A stretch of 39,139 bases of DNA from Deltaproteobacteria bacterium (GTDB taxonomy: Bacteria > Myxococcota_A > UBA9042 > PHBI01). The notes below the pieces were generated by a model. It did not search any database, was not told where the DNA came from, and saw only the letters and a program-made list of their open reading frames with translations. This document shows positions 9,513 to 19,802 of this stretch, in pieces. The position numbers were made by a program, and so were the translations under genes. Positions within the stretch are counted from its first letter, which is position 1; each line of letters starts with the position of its first letter. Location: positions 1 through 39,139 of the forward strand of contig WYBB01000196.1 of NCBI GenBank assembly GCA_011526585.1, read 5' to 3'.

Positions 9513-12500
9513 TCAGGTGGCGCGCCCTTCGTAGGTCTCGTTGAAGATCATGTCCGACAGCCAGCGCCGGAAGCTCGGGTTGTCGCTGAACTGGCGAAAC
9601 AGTTCCGTATCATCGTTCATGAGCGCAATCAGCACGCGCCCGAGCGCCTTGTCGTGCTCGATGCGCGCGTTCTGCGGGTCCGAGTTCTTGCGCGCGTTCT
9701 GGTAGGCCTTGTCGTCCGAGACCATTGCCGGGATCTCGACCGTGATGAGTCGCCGCACGCGGTCGGCATCGCGCCACTCGATATTGCCGAAGTGCTCGTT
9801 GAAGACCTTGATGATGTTCGAGAGCCGGTCGAGCTCCGGCTCGGGCTTGTGGCCACCGCCCGAGACCGCCGCGGGCGCGACCTCCGCCTCGGCGTCGGCC
9901 AGTTGGATGCTGCGCGCTGCTTGTTTCTCGACGCGGTAGCTGTCCATGTCGATCGACTCGAGGATGCCCTTGGATAGATCCTCCTCCTTCGGCGCCGGGA
10001 GCTTCGGCACGAGGAAGGTCAGGAACGTCGCGAGCCGCTCCCAGTCCGCCTTCGCATACGGAAGGATGCTGGCGAGGAAGCCATGGGTCCGTACGAACGC
10101 CTTCGCGTCACCCTTGAACGCGACCTGCCCATCCTCATCGAGCCCTTTGTACTCGGCCACGCACGCATCGAGGATCGGATCGAGCTGATCCCGGTCGGCG
10201 CCGGCCAGGTACCGATCGACCAGCGTCACGACCTGCTCGTCCGTGTAGACCTCGGCGCCGTCGAGCTCCGCCTTGAGGTCGTGCAGCTTGTTCGGATCGG
10301 TCTCGCCGCTGAGGATGGTCGTGCGGTAGAACTCCGCGAACGACGCTTCGATCGTCTTGGCGTCGTTCATGAAATCGAGCACGAACGCATCGTACTTGGC
10401 AGGGTGCGCGCGATTGAGGCGCGACAAGGTCTGCACGGCCTTGATCCCCGACAGCGTCTTGTCCACGTACATCGTGTGCAGGAGCGGCTCGTCGTAGCCC
10501 GTTTGGAACTTGTCCGCGCAGATCAGGAAGCGATACGGATCCTCCTTGATCCGATCCGGGATGTCGCTCGACGGGAAGCCGTTCAGGGTCGCCTCGGTCT
10601 CCACCTTGCCACCGAATGCGCGCTCCCCCGAGAAGGCGACGATGGCGCGATAGGGGCTCTTGCGCTCTTCGAGGTAGGCGCGGAAGGCCATGAGGTACTG
10701 GATCGCCCGCTCGATCCCGTTCGTGACGACCATCGCGCGCGCCTTGCCGCCGATCTTCTGCTTGGCGATCACCTGCTCGTGGAAATGGTCGATCATGATC
10801 TCGGCCTTCAGCCGAATCGCGTGAACATTGCCCTCGACATAGCGCCGCAGCTTCTTGCCGGCCTTCTTGGTGTCGAACTCCGGGTCGTCCTCCACCGTCT
10901 TCACGAGCTTGTACCAGCTGTCGACCGGCGTGTAGCTCGCCAGCACGTCGAGGATGAATCCTTCCTGGATCGCCTGCTTCATCGTGTAGCTGTGGAACGC
11001 CCGCCGCTTCGGGTCGCCGGCGCCGCCGCTCACGACCTCGCCGAACGTCTCCAGTGTCTTGGCCTTCGGCGTCGCCGTGAACGCGAAGTAGCTCGCGTTC
11101 GTGAGCAGCTTCCGATTCTCCATGATCCGGTTGATGCGGTCCTCCGGAGTCTCGTCCTCCTGCTCTGCACCGCCCTCGGACAGGGCCAGCGACACCGCCG
11201 CCGACGCCTTGCCGCCCTGGCTGGAATGGGCTTCGTCGATGAGGATGGCGAAGCCCCGCCCGCGGTGCTCGCTACCGATCTCGTCGAGGATGAACGGGAA
11301 CTTCTGGATCGTCGAGATGATGATCTTCTTCCCGGCGGCGATGAGCTTGCGCAGGTCGCCCGAGTGCTCCGCGTGCCCGACCGTCGCTCCGACCTGCGCG
11401 TACTGCCTGATGGTGTCCCGGATCTGCTTGTCGAGGATGCGCCGGTCCGTCACCACGATGATCGACTCGAAGACCGGCTTGTCCTCGCGACTCAGGCCGA
11501 TCAGCTGATGCGCCAGCCAGGCGATCGAGTTCGACTTGCCGCTCCCGGCCGAGTGCTGGATGAGGTAGCGCTTGCCGACTCCGTGCGCGCGCACATCCGC
11601 CAGCAGCCTCCTCACGACGTCGATCTGGTGATAGCGCGGGAAGACCTGGGTGCGCTTCTCCTTCTTGGTCTTCGGATCCTTGGTGACCACGACCTGCGCG
11701 TAGTTCTCGAGGATGTCGGTGAGCCCAGCCGGCGTGAGGATGCGCTTCCACAGGTAGTCCGTCGCGAGGCCCTCGGGGTTCGGCGGATTGCCGGCTCCGT
11801 CGTTCCACCCTTGATCGAACGGCAGGAACCACGAGATCTTGCCCGAGAGCGCCGTACAGAATCGGACCGACTGGTCATCGACCGCGAAATGCGCCACGCA
11901 TCGGCCGAGCCCGAACAGCTTCTCGCGCGGATCACGGTCGCGCCGGTACTGTTCGATGGCGTCGGCCACCGTCTGCTTGGTCAGGCTGTTCTTGAGCTCG
12001 AACGTGAAGACCGGAAGTCCGTTGATGAACAGCGCGAGGTCGAGCGCCAGCGCCTTCTGGTCCCGGCTGTAGCGGAGCTGTCGCGTGACGCTGAAGCGGT
12101 TGTTCGCATATCGCTCGACCGCCTTGGCGTTGCCCGGCGTCGGCGTGCCGTAGAACAGGACGACCGTGCGCGCACCGTGCTCGATGCCGTGGCGCAGCAC
12201 GTTGATGGTCCCGCGCTTGCTGATCTCACCTTGCAACCGCGCCAGGAACTTGAGACGCGTCGGTCCCTCGGTCTCGAGGGAGAGCGCCTCCACCAGCTTG
12301 GGCTGGGTGGCCGCGATGAACCCGCGGAGCTGCACGAGGTCCACGCAGTGCTCGCGGTCGTAGTGCGCCGCGTCGCCGAGGAGCCACCCCGTGCCACCCG
12401 CCACCGGGGCGCCGCCAGGGCCAGGCACGAACTGCGGGCTGAGCAGGTCCGTGCGCCCGGTCATGGCTCGAACGATCAACGACTCGAGGGCCTTCTCGCT

Positions 12501-12527
12501 GGTGTCGGTGGTCATCGTCCTCGGCAT
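9513..12527 (-). CDS. hsdR: Type I restriction enzyme R subunit (HsdR)
   Basis: This is the ATP-dependent translocase and endonuclease subunit of a type I restriction complex; it cuts unmodified DNA after HsdS recognition. The 1004-aa length is normal. The N-terminal nuclease domain has a PD-(D/E)xK core (D163 in LDLALF, then E177-L-K179). The SF2 helicase has Walker A SAGSGKS at 326-332 and DEAH at 431-434, followed by motor motifs (TATPK, FQTGYD) and a C-terminal assembly region. It is the last gene of the hsd locus, 28 bases after the HNH gene. Two in-frame ATGs (12527 and 12515) are possible and neither has a clear ribosome site. No frameshift is seen, so it is probably functional. Confidence 0.95.
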   Translation of the reverse strand: MPRTMTTDTSEKALESLIVRAMTGRTDLLSPQFVPGPGGAPVAGGTGWLLGDAAHYDREHCVDLVQLRGFIAATQPKLVEALSLETEGPTRLKFLARLQGEISKRGTINVLRHGIEHGARTVVLFYGTPTPGNAKAVERYANNRFSVTRQLRYSRDQKALALDLALFINGLPVFTFELKNSLTKQTVADAIEQYRRDRDPREKLFGLGRCVAHFAVDDQSVRFCTALSGKISWFLPFDQGWNDGAGNPPNPEGLATDYLWKRILTPAGLTDILENYAQVVVTKDPKTKKEKRTQVFPRYHQIDVVRRLLADVRAHGVGKRYLIQHSAGSGKSNSIAWLAHQLIGLSREDKPVFESIIVVTDRRILDKQIRDTIRQYAQVGATVGHAEHSGDLRKLIAAGKKIIISTIQKFPFILDEIGSEHRGRGFAILIDEAHSSQGGKASAAVSLALSEGGAEQEDETPEDRINRIMENRKLLTNASYFAFTATPKAKTLETFGEVVSGGAGDPKRRAFHSYTMKQAIQEGFILDVLASYTPVDSWYKLVKTVEDDPEFDTKKAGKKLRRYVEGNVHAIRLKAEIMIDHFHEQVIAKQKIGGKARAMVVTNGIERAIQYLMAFRAYLEERKSPYRAIVAFSGERAFGGKVETEATLNGFPSSDIPDRIKEDPYRFLICADKFQTGYDEPLLHTMYVDKTLSGIKAVQTLSRLNRAHPAKYDAFVLDFMNDAKTIEASFAEFYRTTILSGETDPNKLHDLKAELDGAEVYTDEQVVTLVDRYLAGADRDQLDPILDACVAEYKGLDEDGQVAFKGDAKAFVRTHGFLASILPYAKADWERLATFLTFLVPKLPAPKEEDLSKGILESIDMDSYRVEKQAARSIQLADAEAEVAPAAVSGGGHKPEPELDRLSNIIKVFNEHFGNIEWRDADRVRRLITVEIPAMVSDDKAYQNARKNSDPQNARIEHDKALGRVLIALMNDDTELFRQFSDNPSFRRWLSDMIFNETYEGRAT

Positions 12528-12555
12528 CGTCGCCGAGATCGACGGCGGCGTCGAG

Positions 12556-13779
12556 TCAGGCGCGACTTTCCCTCGGCGTCCCCGCGCCGATCGCCCAGTG
12601 GTAATTCGGTGGCAGCATGGGCGGGGCCCGCGGCGGGCGTGCCGGGGGCAAGCCTGCGAGCTGCGCGGACCGGAGCGGGATGACGATGGGCGTGCCGTCG
12701 GGCCGCACGAATCGGGGTCGCGTCGCCGTCCCGGAGAGTCGGAAGCCGCCCTCGTGCACCAGCCGATGGTGGGTCGCGCACAGGAGGATCAGATTGTCGA
12801 CTCGCGTCGTGCCGCCGTCGGCCCAGTGCTCGATGTGGTGCGCGTCGACCCAGCGTCGGTTGGTGCAACCCGGGAAGCGGCAGCCCCGGTCGCGCGCCAG
12901 GAGCGCGCGGCGCATGGCGGGCGGCACGGTGCGCGTCTTGCGCCCGACGTCGAGCGGCGTGCCCTGGTCGTCGACGGTCACGCGCGTCAGGCTCGCGTCG
13001 CAGGCGAGCCGGCGCAACGTCTCCGGCACCACCTGACCGGCGTCCTCCGCTTCCGCGGAAACGTTTCCGGGTACGAGCGGGTCCTCCCGCACGCACACGA
13101 TGATCTGATGCCGCTCACCCCCGGGCCGGGCGTCGGGCCGCTGGCCGGCGAGGAACGCCTCGGCGACGCGGACCAGCCCATCGGGCCGCGCCTCGGACGG
13201 CGGAAGCGCTTCCGCGGACGCGTCGGGAGCAGGCGCTTCCTCGACCGCGGCATCGACCGCCTTCATGACGAGCGCGGCCTCGTCGGGGTGCAGGCGCGCC
13301 TCGAGACGCACCATGCCGTCCGAGCAGCGGCGCAGCTTCACCCACCGCGAATGGCCTTCCCGCGTGCGGTTGGTCACCTGCTCGACCCCGCGGCAGATCG
13401 TCTCGAGCTGGGCCGCGCTGGCGTTCTTCGCCATGTGCAGGAGACGCCCCTCGCTCTCGGGGGTGGCGATGCGGGTCATCGCGCGCACTTTCGAGTAGCT
13501 CACCTCCGCCTTGGCAAATGCCGCGTCGATCTCGGGGAGCTCCCCGAGCGCCTTGGCCACCCGCACCTTCTCACGCGCCGCCACCGGGCCGAGGCCGACG
13601 CGCCAGTTGAGCCAGGCGGCCATCGAAGGCAGGCCGTGGTCGCGGTGGCGCTGGCGGGCGTCGAGCTCGCGCACCAGCGTCAGGAGGCGGTGCTCGGCGG
13701 TGTCGATCTGGGCCGAGAGGATGGCGATCTCGGACTCGATCGCCTCGTTCGAGAGGGCGTTGAGGTCGGATGTGAGCAT
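12556..13779 (-). CDS. DUF222/13E12-type HNH endonuclease
   Basis: The protein has 407 aa with an N-terminal helical DUF222-like region (about 1-260) and a C-terminal HNH nuclease: C300 and C305, the catalytic pair H314-H315 in VDAHHIEHW, N329 in VDNLILLC, C334 and H337-H338. The four Cys/His outside the catalytic pair probably bind structural zinc. I chose the ATG at 13779 (MLTSDLNALS). The longer frame starting with GTG at 13917 begins inside a perfect palindrome and encodes a low-complexity leader. The family is common as multicopy genes in actinobacteria and myxobacteria, and its role is poorly defined. Its position between hsdS and hsdR is unusual and may reflect insertion of a mobile nuclease gene or an accessory defence nuclease. 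Confidence 0.85.
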   Translation of the reverse strand: MLTSDLNALSNEAIESEIAILSAQIDTAEHRLLTLVRELDARQRHRDHGLPSMAAWLNWRVGLGPVAAREKVRVAKALGELPEIDAAFAKAEVSYSKVRAMTRIATPESEGRLLHMAKNASAAQLETICRGVEQVTNRTREGHSRWVKLRRCSDGMVRLEARLHPDEAALVMKAVDAAVEEAPAPDASAEALPPSEARPDGLVRVAEAFLAGQRPDARPGGERHQIIVCVREDPLVPGNVSAEAEDAGQVVPETLRRLACDASLTRVTVDDQGTPLDVGRKTRTVPPAMRRALLARDRGCRFPGCTNRRWVDAHHIEHWADGGTTRVDNLILLCATHHRLVHEGGFRLSGTATRPRFVRPDGTPIVIPLRSAQLAGLPPARPPRAPPMLPPNYHWAIGAGTPRESRA

Positions 13780-13783
13780 GGGG

Positions 13784-13833
13784 CGAATATGCCATATTGG
13801 CAGGGTGGGTGCAATATGGAATTTCGATATTCG
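13784..13833 (-). promoter_or_regulatory. Nested inverted repeats and promoter of the HNH gene
   Basis: This AT-rich island sits just upstream of the HNH ATG. CCATATTG (13792-13799) pairs with CAATATGG (13812-13819) across 12 bases. Outside it, CGAATAT (13784-13790) pairs with ATATTCG (13827-13833). On the minus strand TTGCAC (13814-13809), a 17-base spacer and CATATT (13791-13786) form a plausible promoter whose start point would fall at or next to the ATG, so the mRNA could be leaderless. The repeats overlap the promoter, as expected for an operator. Confidence 0.5.
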
Positions 13834-13892
13834 TGGGGGAGGGAGAAGCGTGGGGGCGTGGTGGTGGGGGGCGCTGTGGACGGTGACGGGCT

Positions 13893-13917
13893 GTGGAAAA
13901 CGCGGCGCGTTTTCCAC
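13893..13917. repeat. Perfect 25-bp palindrome (unit 1 of a pair)
   Basis: GTGGAAAACGCG and CGCGTTTTCCAC form 12-base arms around a single G. It lies between hsdS and the HNH gene, 10 bases from a second, similar element. It could form a strong hairpin and end hsdS transcription, but no T-run follows on either strand beyond the TTTT inside the stem. Confidence 0.7.
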
Positions 13918-13925
13918 GAGCCGCT

Positions 13926-13948
13926 TGGAAAATGCTGCGCATTTTCCA
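13926..13948. repeat. Second palindrome of the same type (unit 2)
   Basis: TGGAAAATGC and GCATTTTCCA form 10-base arms around TGC. Together with unit 1 the shared pattern is TGGAAAAYGC, a short centre, GCRTTTTCCA. This looks like a REP-like dispersed palindrome rather than a unique operator. Confidence 0.65.
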
Positions 13949-14000
13949 CACCGCCCACAGCGCTGGCTGCTGCTGGGTATCGCTCGGGAAGAGGGTGGGG

Positions 14001-15425
14001 TCAGTCGTCGGATGCGATGGCCTCGGCATCCGGATTGGCCTCGCTGTCGGGATCGGCGTCGTCCTCGGATTCGGTGAGGTCGGTGTCGTCGAGCGGCGTG
14101 GGGTCGTCGGGCTCGTCGGGGAGCGCGGCGGCGGCGGCGCGGACGTCGAGCTGGCCGGTGACGACGTCGGCGATGAGGCGGGTGCGGTATTCGCGGAGGA
14201 GGCGTACATCCGTCCTCGTAGCATCAATGGCCTTCGATGCTGTCCGTGTCTCTGAGGCAATCGCAGATTCGATTCTTATTTGCTCACCAATCGGGGGATG
14301 CCATAGCCACGCGTCACCCAATGCCTCTCGATTCACCTTGGGCATCGCGACACGGAGCGAGCAATCAACGGCGTACCTAGTGAAGGGCTCGGAGAGTAGT
14401 AGCTGCAGGAAAAACTCCCGTCTAACCTGCGTCTCGTCAATTGTCAGGGGGTACATATCAGCACTGCAAAGACAGTCTGTCGGAGCAATTGCTGCCTTTC
14501 TCAACATCGGACGAATCTTACTGTACACGACCTGACCGGCACGCACTTCGTACTTACCACTGTCAGCTCCCTGAGCTTCGGCGCTTTCGAGTGCGATTAT
14601 CGCACCATCACCCCGGCGGATGTGATTTGGGGCAAGGAGGATCTTTCCTCGTTGCTCCTCTGTGCGGGGATCGACTTGGCCGCGGGTAATTCGGACCACT
14701 CTCTTGAAACGCCTCAGTGACCATCCGGATGGGATTTCACCAAGCCATGGGATTCCTGATGGCTTCAGGTCAACGTTCGGGTCGAGGCCGCGGGTCACGG
14801 CCTGGTGGATGATGGCCTGCTTCTGCTCCTCGAGAAGGGTGATGAGGCGCTGTTTGGCGCGGATGTAGCGGCGGATGCGGTGGTCGGCGTGGGCGAGGAA
14901 GCGGACGATGGCGGTTTGCTCCGCGCTTGCCGGCACGGGAAGGACCATGGCCCCGAAGTTCGGATAACGGAGTCGCGGTGCCCGCTCACGGACGGCGTTG
15001 CATGAGACCTCGATGTAGCGCTGCCATGCCGCGAGCCTCAGAGCTTGAGCGAAATAGGCCGGCTCGATGTTCGGGTGACGGGGCTCGCATACGATGTACT
15101 CTGGAGTGCATTTCCCATCGCTATCCGAGATTCCGATGGCGCCGGCAAATGCGTCCATTGCGTGAATGACGAGCTGCCCCTTGCGGACGCCCTGATAGCC
15201 GGCCTCCTTGAGCGCGATCATGAAGCCGGTCGTGCGACGGTTTCGACGCAGCGTCACCTGCCCGTCACGGAAACAGGTCACGATCTCGTCGGATTCGCGC
15301 ACTGGTAGTTGGCTCTCGCCAAATAGAGCCTTCCCGCGCTTGAGTTGCCAGTGCGCCGGCACTCTGCCCAGCCACGACACGCCCGAATCTCGATACTCCG
15401 GATAGGGTCCGAGGCCGTCGATCAC
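14001..15425 (-). CDS. hsdS: Type I restriction specificity subunit (HsdS)
   Basis: This 474-aa subunit determines the bipartite DNA target of the complex. It has two target recognition domains (about residues 10-165 and 225-385), each followed by a conserved coiled-coil spacer: EQTAIVRFLAHADHRI, then RLITLLEEQKQAIIHQAVTRG, and later IRIESAIASETRTASK and LLREYRTRLIADVVTGQLDVR. The repeated opening GxxWLGxxPxxW is seen at both TRD starts. It starts with GTG at 15425, overlapping the hsdM stop by 3 bases. The C-terminus has an unusual Asp/Glu-rich acidic tail of about 45 residues. Base composition falls to roughly half G+C over TRD2, unlike the neighbours, fitting domain exchange. Confidence 0.95.
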   Translation of the reverse strand: MIDGLGPYPEYRDSGVSWLGRVPAHWQLKRGKALFGESQLPVRESDEIVTCFRDGQVTLRRNRRTTGFMIALKEAGYQGVRKGQLVIHAMDAFAGAIGISDSDGKCTPEYIVCEPRHPNIEPAYFAQALRLAAWQRYIEVSCNAVRERAPRLRYPNFGAMVLPVPASAEQTAIVRFLAHADHRIRRYIRAKQRLITLLEEQKQAIIHQAVTRGLDPNVDLKPSGIPWLGEIPSGWSLRRFKRVVRITRGQVDPRTEEQRGKILLAPNHIRRGDGAIIALESAEAQGADSGKYEVRAGQVVYSKIRPMLRKAAIAPTDCLCSADMYPLTIDETQVRREFFLQLLLSEPFTRYAVDCSLRVAMPKVNREALGDAWLWHPPIGEQIRIESAIASETRTASKAIDATRTDVRLLREYRTRLIADVVTGQLDVRAAAAALPDEPDDPTPLDDTDLTESEDDADPDSEANPDAEAIASDD

Positions 15426-17401
15426 GAGGGGGCTCCGATGATCTCCTGCAAGAGCCCTTCGGTCTCGCGCTCGAGGGCGCGGATGTCGGCGCGGATGGCG
15501 TCGAGGGTGCGCATCGGCTGCGGCTTGTAGAAGTAGCGGGTGAAGCTGATCTCGTAGCCGATCTTGACGCTTCCGGGGGTGTACCAGGCGTCGGGGGCGT
15601 GGGGGAGGACTTCGCGGGTGAGGAAGCCTTCGATGCCGCCGGGCTCGAGGAGGGGGATTTGCTCGGTGTCGCGGAGGTCGGGGTCGGGCTCGTACTCGAC
15701 GACGAGGGTCTTGCCGTTGAGGGTGGTCTGGAAGAGGCCCTGGAGGGGGAGGGGTTTGGTGCCCTTCTTGTGGATCTTGCGGATGATGGGGGGTGCGGTG
15801 GGGTCGGGCCGGGTGGAGGCTTTGAGGGCCTTGAGGGCCTTGGCGTCGTAGGCGATGGAGGGGTCGGCGCCGGGGAGGCGGAGGGGGCGCTCGACGGTGA
15901 CCTTGTGGTAGCCGAAGGCCTGATTGGGGAAGAGCTTGGATTGGTCGGTCTCGGAGAATGACAGGAAAGTATCGCAGATGCGGGTGATGTCGTCGTCGGA
16001 GAGCTCGCAGTTCTTCTTGCCGAGGTTCTTGCGCAGGGGCTTGTACCAGGAGGTCGCGTCGATGAGCTGGACGTGGCCCTGGCGGTGGGCGGGCTTGCGG
16101 TTGGTGAGGAGCCAGATGTAGGTCGCGATGCCGGTGTTGTAGAACATGTTGAGCGGCAGGGCGATGATGGCCTCGAGCCAGTCGTTCTCGATGATCCAGC
16201 GGCGGATGTTGGACTCGCCCTGGCCGGCGTCGCCGGTGAAGAGCGAGCTGCCGTTGTGGACCTCGGCGATGCGGGAGCCGAGGGGGGTGTGGCGCTTCAT
16301 CTTGGAGAGCATGTTGGCGAGGAAGAGCATCTGCCCGTCGCTCGAGCGCGTGACGAGGGAGTAGTCGGGGTCGCCGGCGTGCTGGATGACGAAGCGCGGG
16401 TCGCGGAGCTCCTTCTTGCCGCCCATGCGCTCCTGGTCGCTCTTCCAGCTCTTGCCGTACGGCGGGTTGGAGAGCATGAAGTCGAACTCCTTGGAGGGGA
16501 AGGCGTCGTTGGCGAGCGTCGAGTGCTCGGGCCCGCCGACGAGGTTGTCGGCCTCGTCGCCCTCGCCCTTGAGCAGGAAGTCGGCCTTGGCGATGGCATA
16601 GGTCTCGGCGTTGATCTCCTGGCCGTAGAGGTGGGTCGCGACCTGCTTGCCGCGCTCGGCGGCGAGCTGCTTGAGGGTGTCCTCGGCGACCGTGAGCATG
16701 CCGCCGGTGCCGCAGGCGCCGTCGTAGAGGAGGTAGGTGCCCGACTCGATGGCGTCGGCGACCGGGAGGAAGATGAGGCGCGCCATGAGCTTGACGGCGT
16801 CGCGCGGCGTCCAGTGCTCGCCGGCCTCTTCGTTGTTCTCCTCGTTGAAGCGGCGCACCAGCTCCTCGAAGATGGTGCCCATGGCGTGATTGTCGAGGCC
16901 GGGCTGGCGCACGCTGCCGTCCTCATTGAGGACCGGCTTGGGGCTGAGGTTGATGCTCGGGTCGAGGAGCTTCTCGATGAGGGTGCCCAGGGCATCGGCC
17001 TTGGAGAGGCGCGCGAGCTGGTTGCGGAACTCGAAGTTGTCGATGATCTCCTGCACGTTGGGCGAGAAGCCGTCGAGCCAGGCCTCGAAGTCGGCCTTGA
17101 GCGCCTGTTGGCTGGCGCGGTTGCGGAGGTCGCGCAGAGTGAACTTCGAGGTGTTGTAGAAGGCTTGGCCGGCGGCCTGGCGCAGCGCCTGGTCCTGATT
17201 GGCGATGCGGGCCTTGTCGAGGGTGGCCTTCATGTCGAGCACCTGCTGCTTGGTGTCGACCAGCACCGCGTCGAGGCGGCGCAGCACAGTCATCGGCAGG
17301 ATGACATCGCGGTACTTGCCACGCACGTAGAGGTCGCGCAGGCAGTCGTCGGCGATGCCCCAGATGAAGCTCACGATTCGGCTGTAGGTCGCATCGTTCA
17401 A
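15422..17401 (-). CDS. hsdM: Type I modification methyltransferase (HsdM)
   Basis: This 659-aa N6-adenine methyltransferase subunit protects host DNA and is needed for restriction. After a helical N-terminal HsdM_N domain (about 1-160) comes the SAM-binding motif DGACGTGG at 227-234 and the catalytic NPPY at 312-315. A long C-terminal region follows. The frame begins with TTG at 17401 (MNDATYS); a GAGGAA sequence lies about 8 bases upstream, and the nearest ATG is out of frame. It is the first gene of hsdM-hsdS-HNH-hsdR and is divergent from recQ. Confidence 0.95.
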   Translation of the reverse strand: MNDATYSRIVSFIWGIADDCLRDLYVRGKYRDVILPMTVLRRLDAVLVDTKQQVLDMKATLDKARIANQDQALRQAAGQAFYNTSKFTLRDLRNRASQQALKADFEAWLDGFSPNVQEIIDNFEFRNQLARLSKADALGTLIEKLLDPSINLSPKPVLNEDGSVRQPGLDNHAMGTIFEELVRRFNEENNEEAGEHWTPRDAVKLMARLIFLPVADAIESGTYLLYDGACGTGGMLTVAEDTLKQLAAERGKQVATHLYGQEINAETYAIAKADFLLKGEGDEADNLVGGPEHSTLANDAFPSKEFDFMLSNPPYGKSWKSDQERMGGKKELRDPRFVIQHAGDPDYSLVTRSSDGQMLFLANMLSKMKRHTPLGSRIAEVHNGSSLFTGDAGQGESNIRRWIIENDWLEAIIALPLNMFYNTGIATYIWLLTNRKPAHRQGHVQLIDATSWYKPLRKNLGKKNCELSDDDITRICDTFLSFSETDQSKLFPNQAFGYHKVTVERPLRLPGADPSIAYDAKALKALKASTRPDPTAPPIIRKIHKKGTKPLPLQGLFQTTLNGKTLVVEYEPDPDLRDTEQIPLLEPGGIEGFLTREVLPHAPDAWYTPGSVKIGYEISFTRYFYKPQPMRTLDAIRADIRALERETEGLLQEIIGAPS

Positions 17402-17432
17402 GAGGCTCGTTCCTCCTCGGGCATGCCGCGCG

Positions 17433-17448
17433 GTCGCAGGCCTGCGAC
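17433..17448. promoter_or_regulatory. 16-bp perfect palindrome upstream of hsdM
   Basis: GTCGCAGGCCTGCGAC is fully self-complementary and lies 32 bases before the hsdM start in the hsdM-recQ divergent region. It is a candidate operator. Confidence 0.45.
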
Positions 17449-17456
17449 GTGGCCGA

Positions 17457-17469
17457 CGTGCTTAGCACG
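17457..17469. promoter_or_regulatory. Second palindrome upstream of hsdM
   Basis: CGTGCT and AGCACG flank a central T, 8 bases beyond the first palindrome. The pair of dyads in a 186-base divergent region suggests regulated transcription of the methyltransferase, of recQ, or of both. Confidence 0.4.
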
Positions 17470-17587
17470 CAGCGACGTCGTGGGTCGAGGTACCCTACTT
17501 CGTCCAAGAGACTGCGATACACGCGGTCGATGGTCTTCTGGTTCGCGTCGATCTTGCGGATCGCGGTGTGAGGTGGAAGATCCACGC

Positions 17588-19777
<2,190 letters not shown>

Positions 19778-19802
19778 GTGAAGCGCGAGCCGCGCGCGAT
19801 CT

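Noticed and set aside
10083..12683. Long plus-strand frame opposite hsdR
   Set aside because: Antisense shadow; the hsdR frame carries all helicase and nuclease motifs.
13779..13917. GTG start at 13917 for the HNH gene
   Set aside because: The extra 46 residues are encoded by a palindrome and a low-complexity stretch and would span the promoter and operator island.
17490..17585. Short minus-strand peptide AIRKIDANQKTIDRVYRSLL between hsdM and recQ
   Set aside because: It looks protein-like but is out of frame with hsdM, overlaps the recQ start and is too short to support as a gene or remnant.
16073..17587. Upstream extension of recQ by about 500 codons
   Set aside because: The extension is antisense to hsdM and has no homology-like features; RecQ begins at the ATG at 17588.
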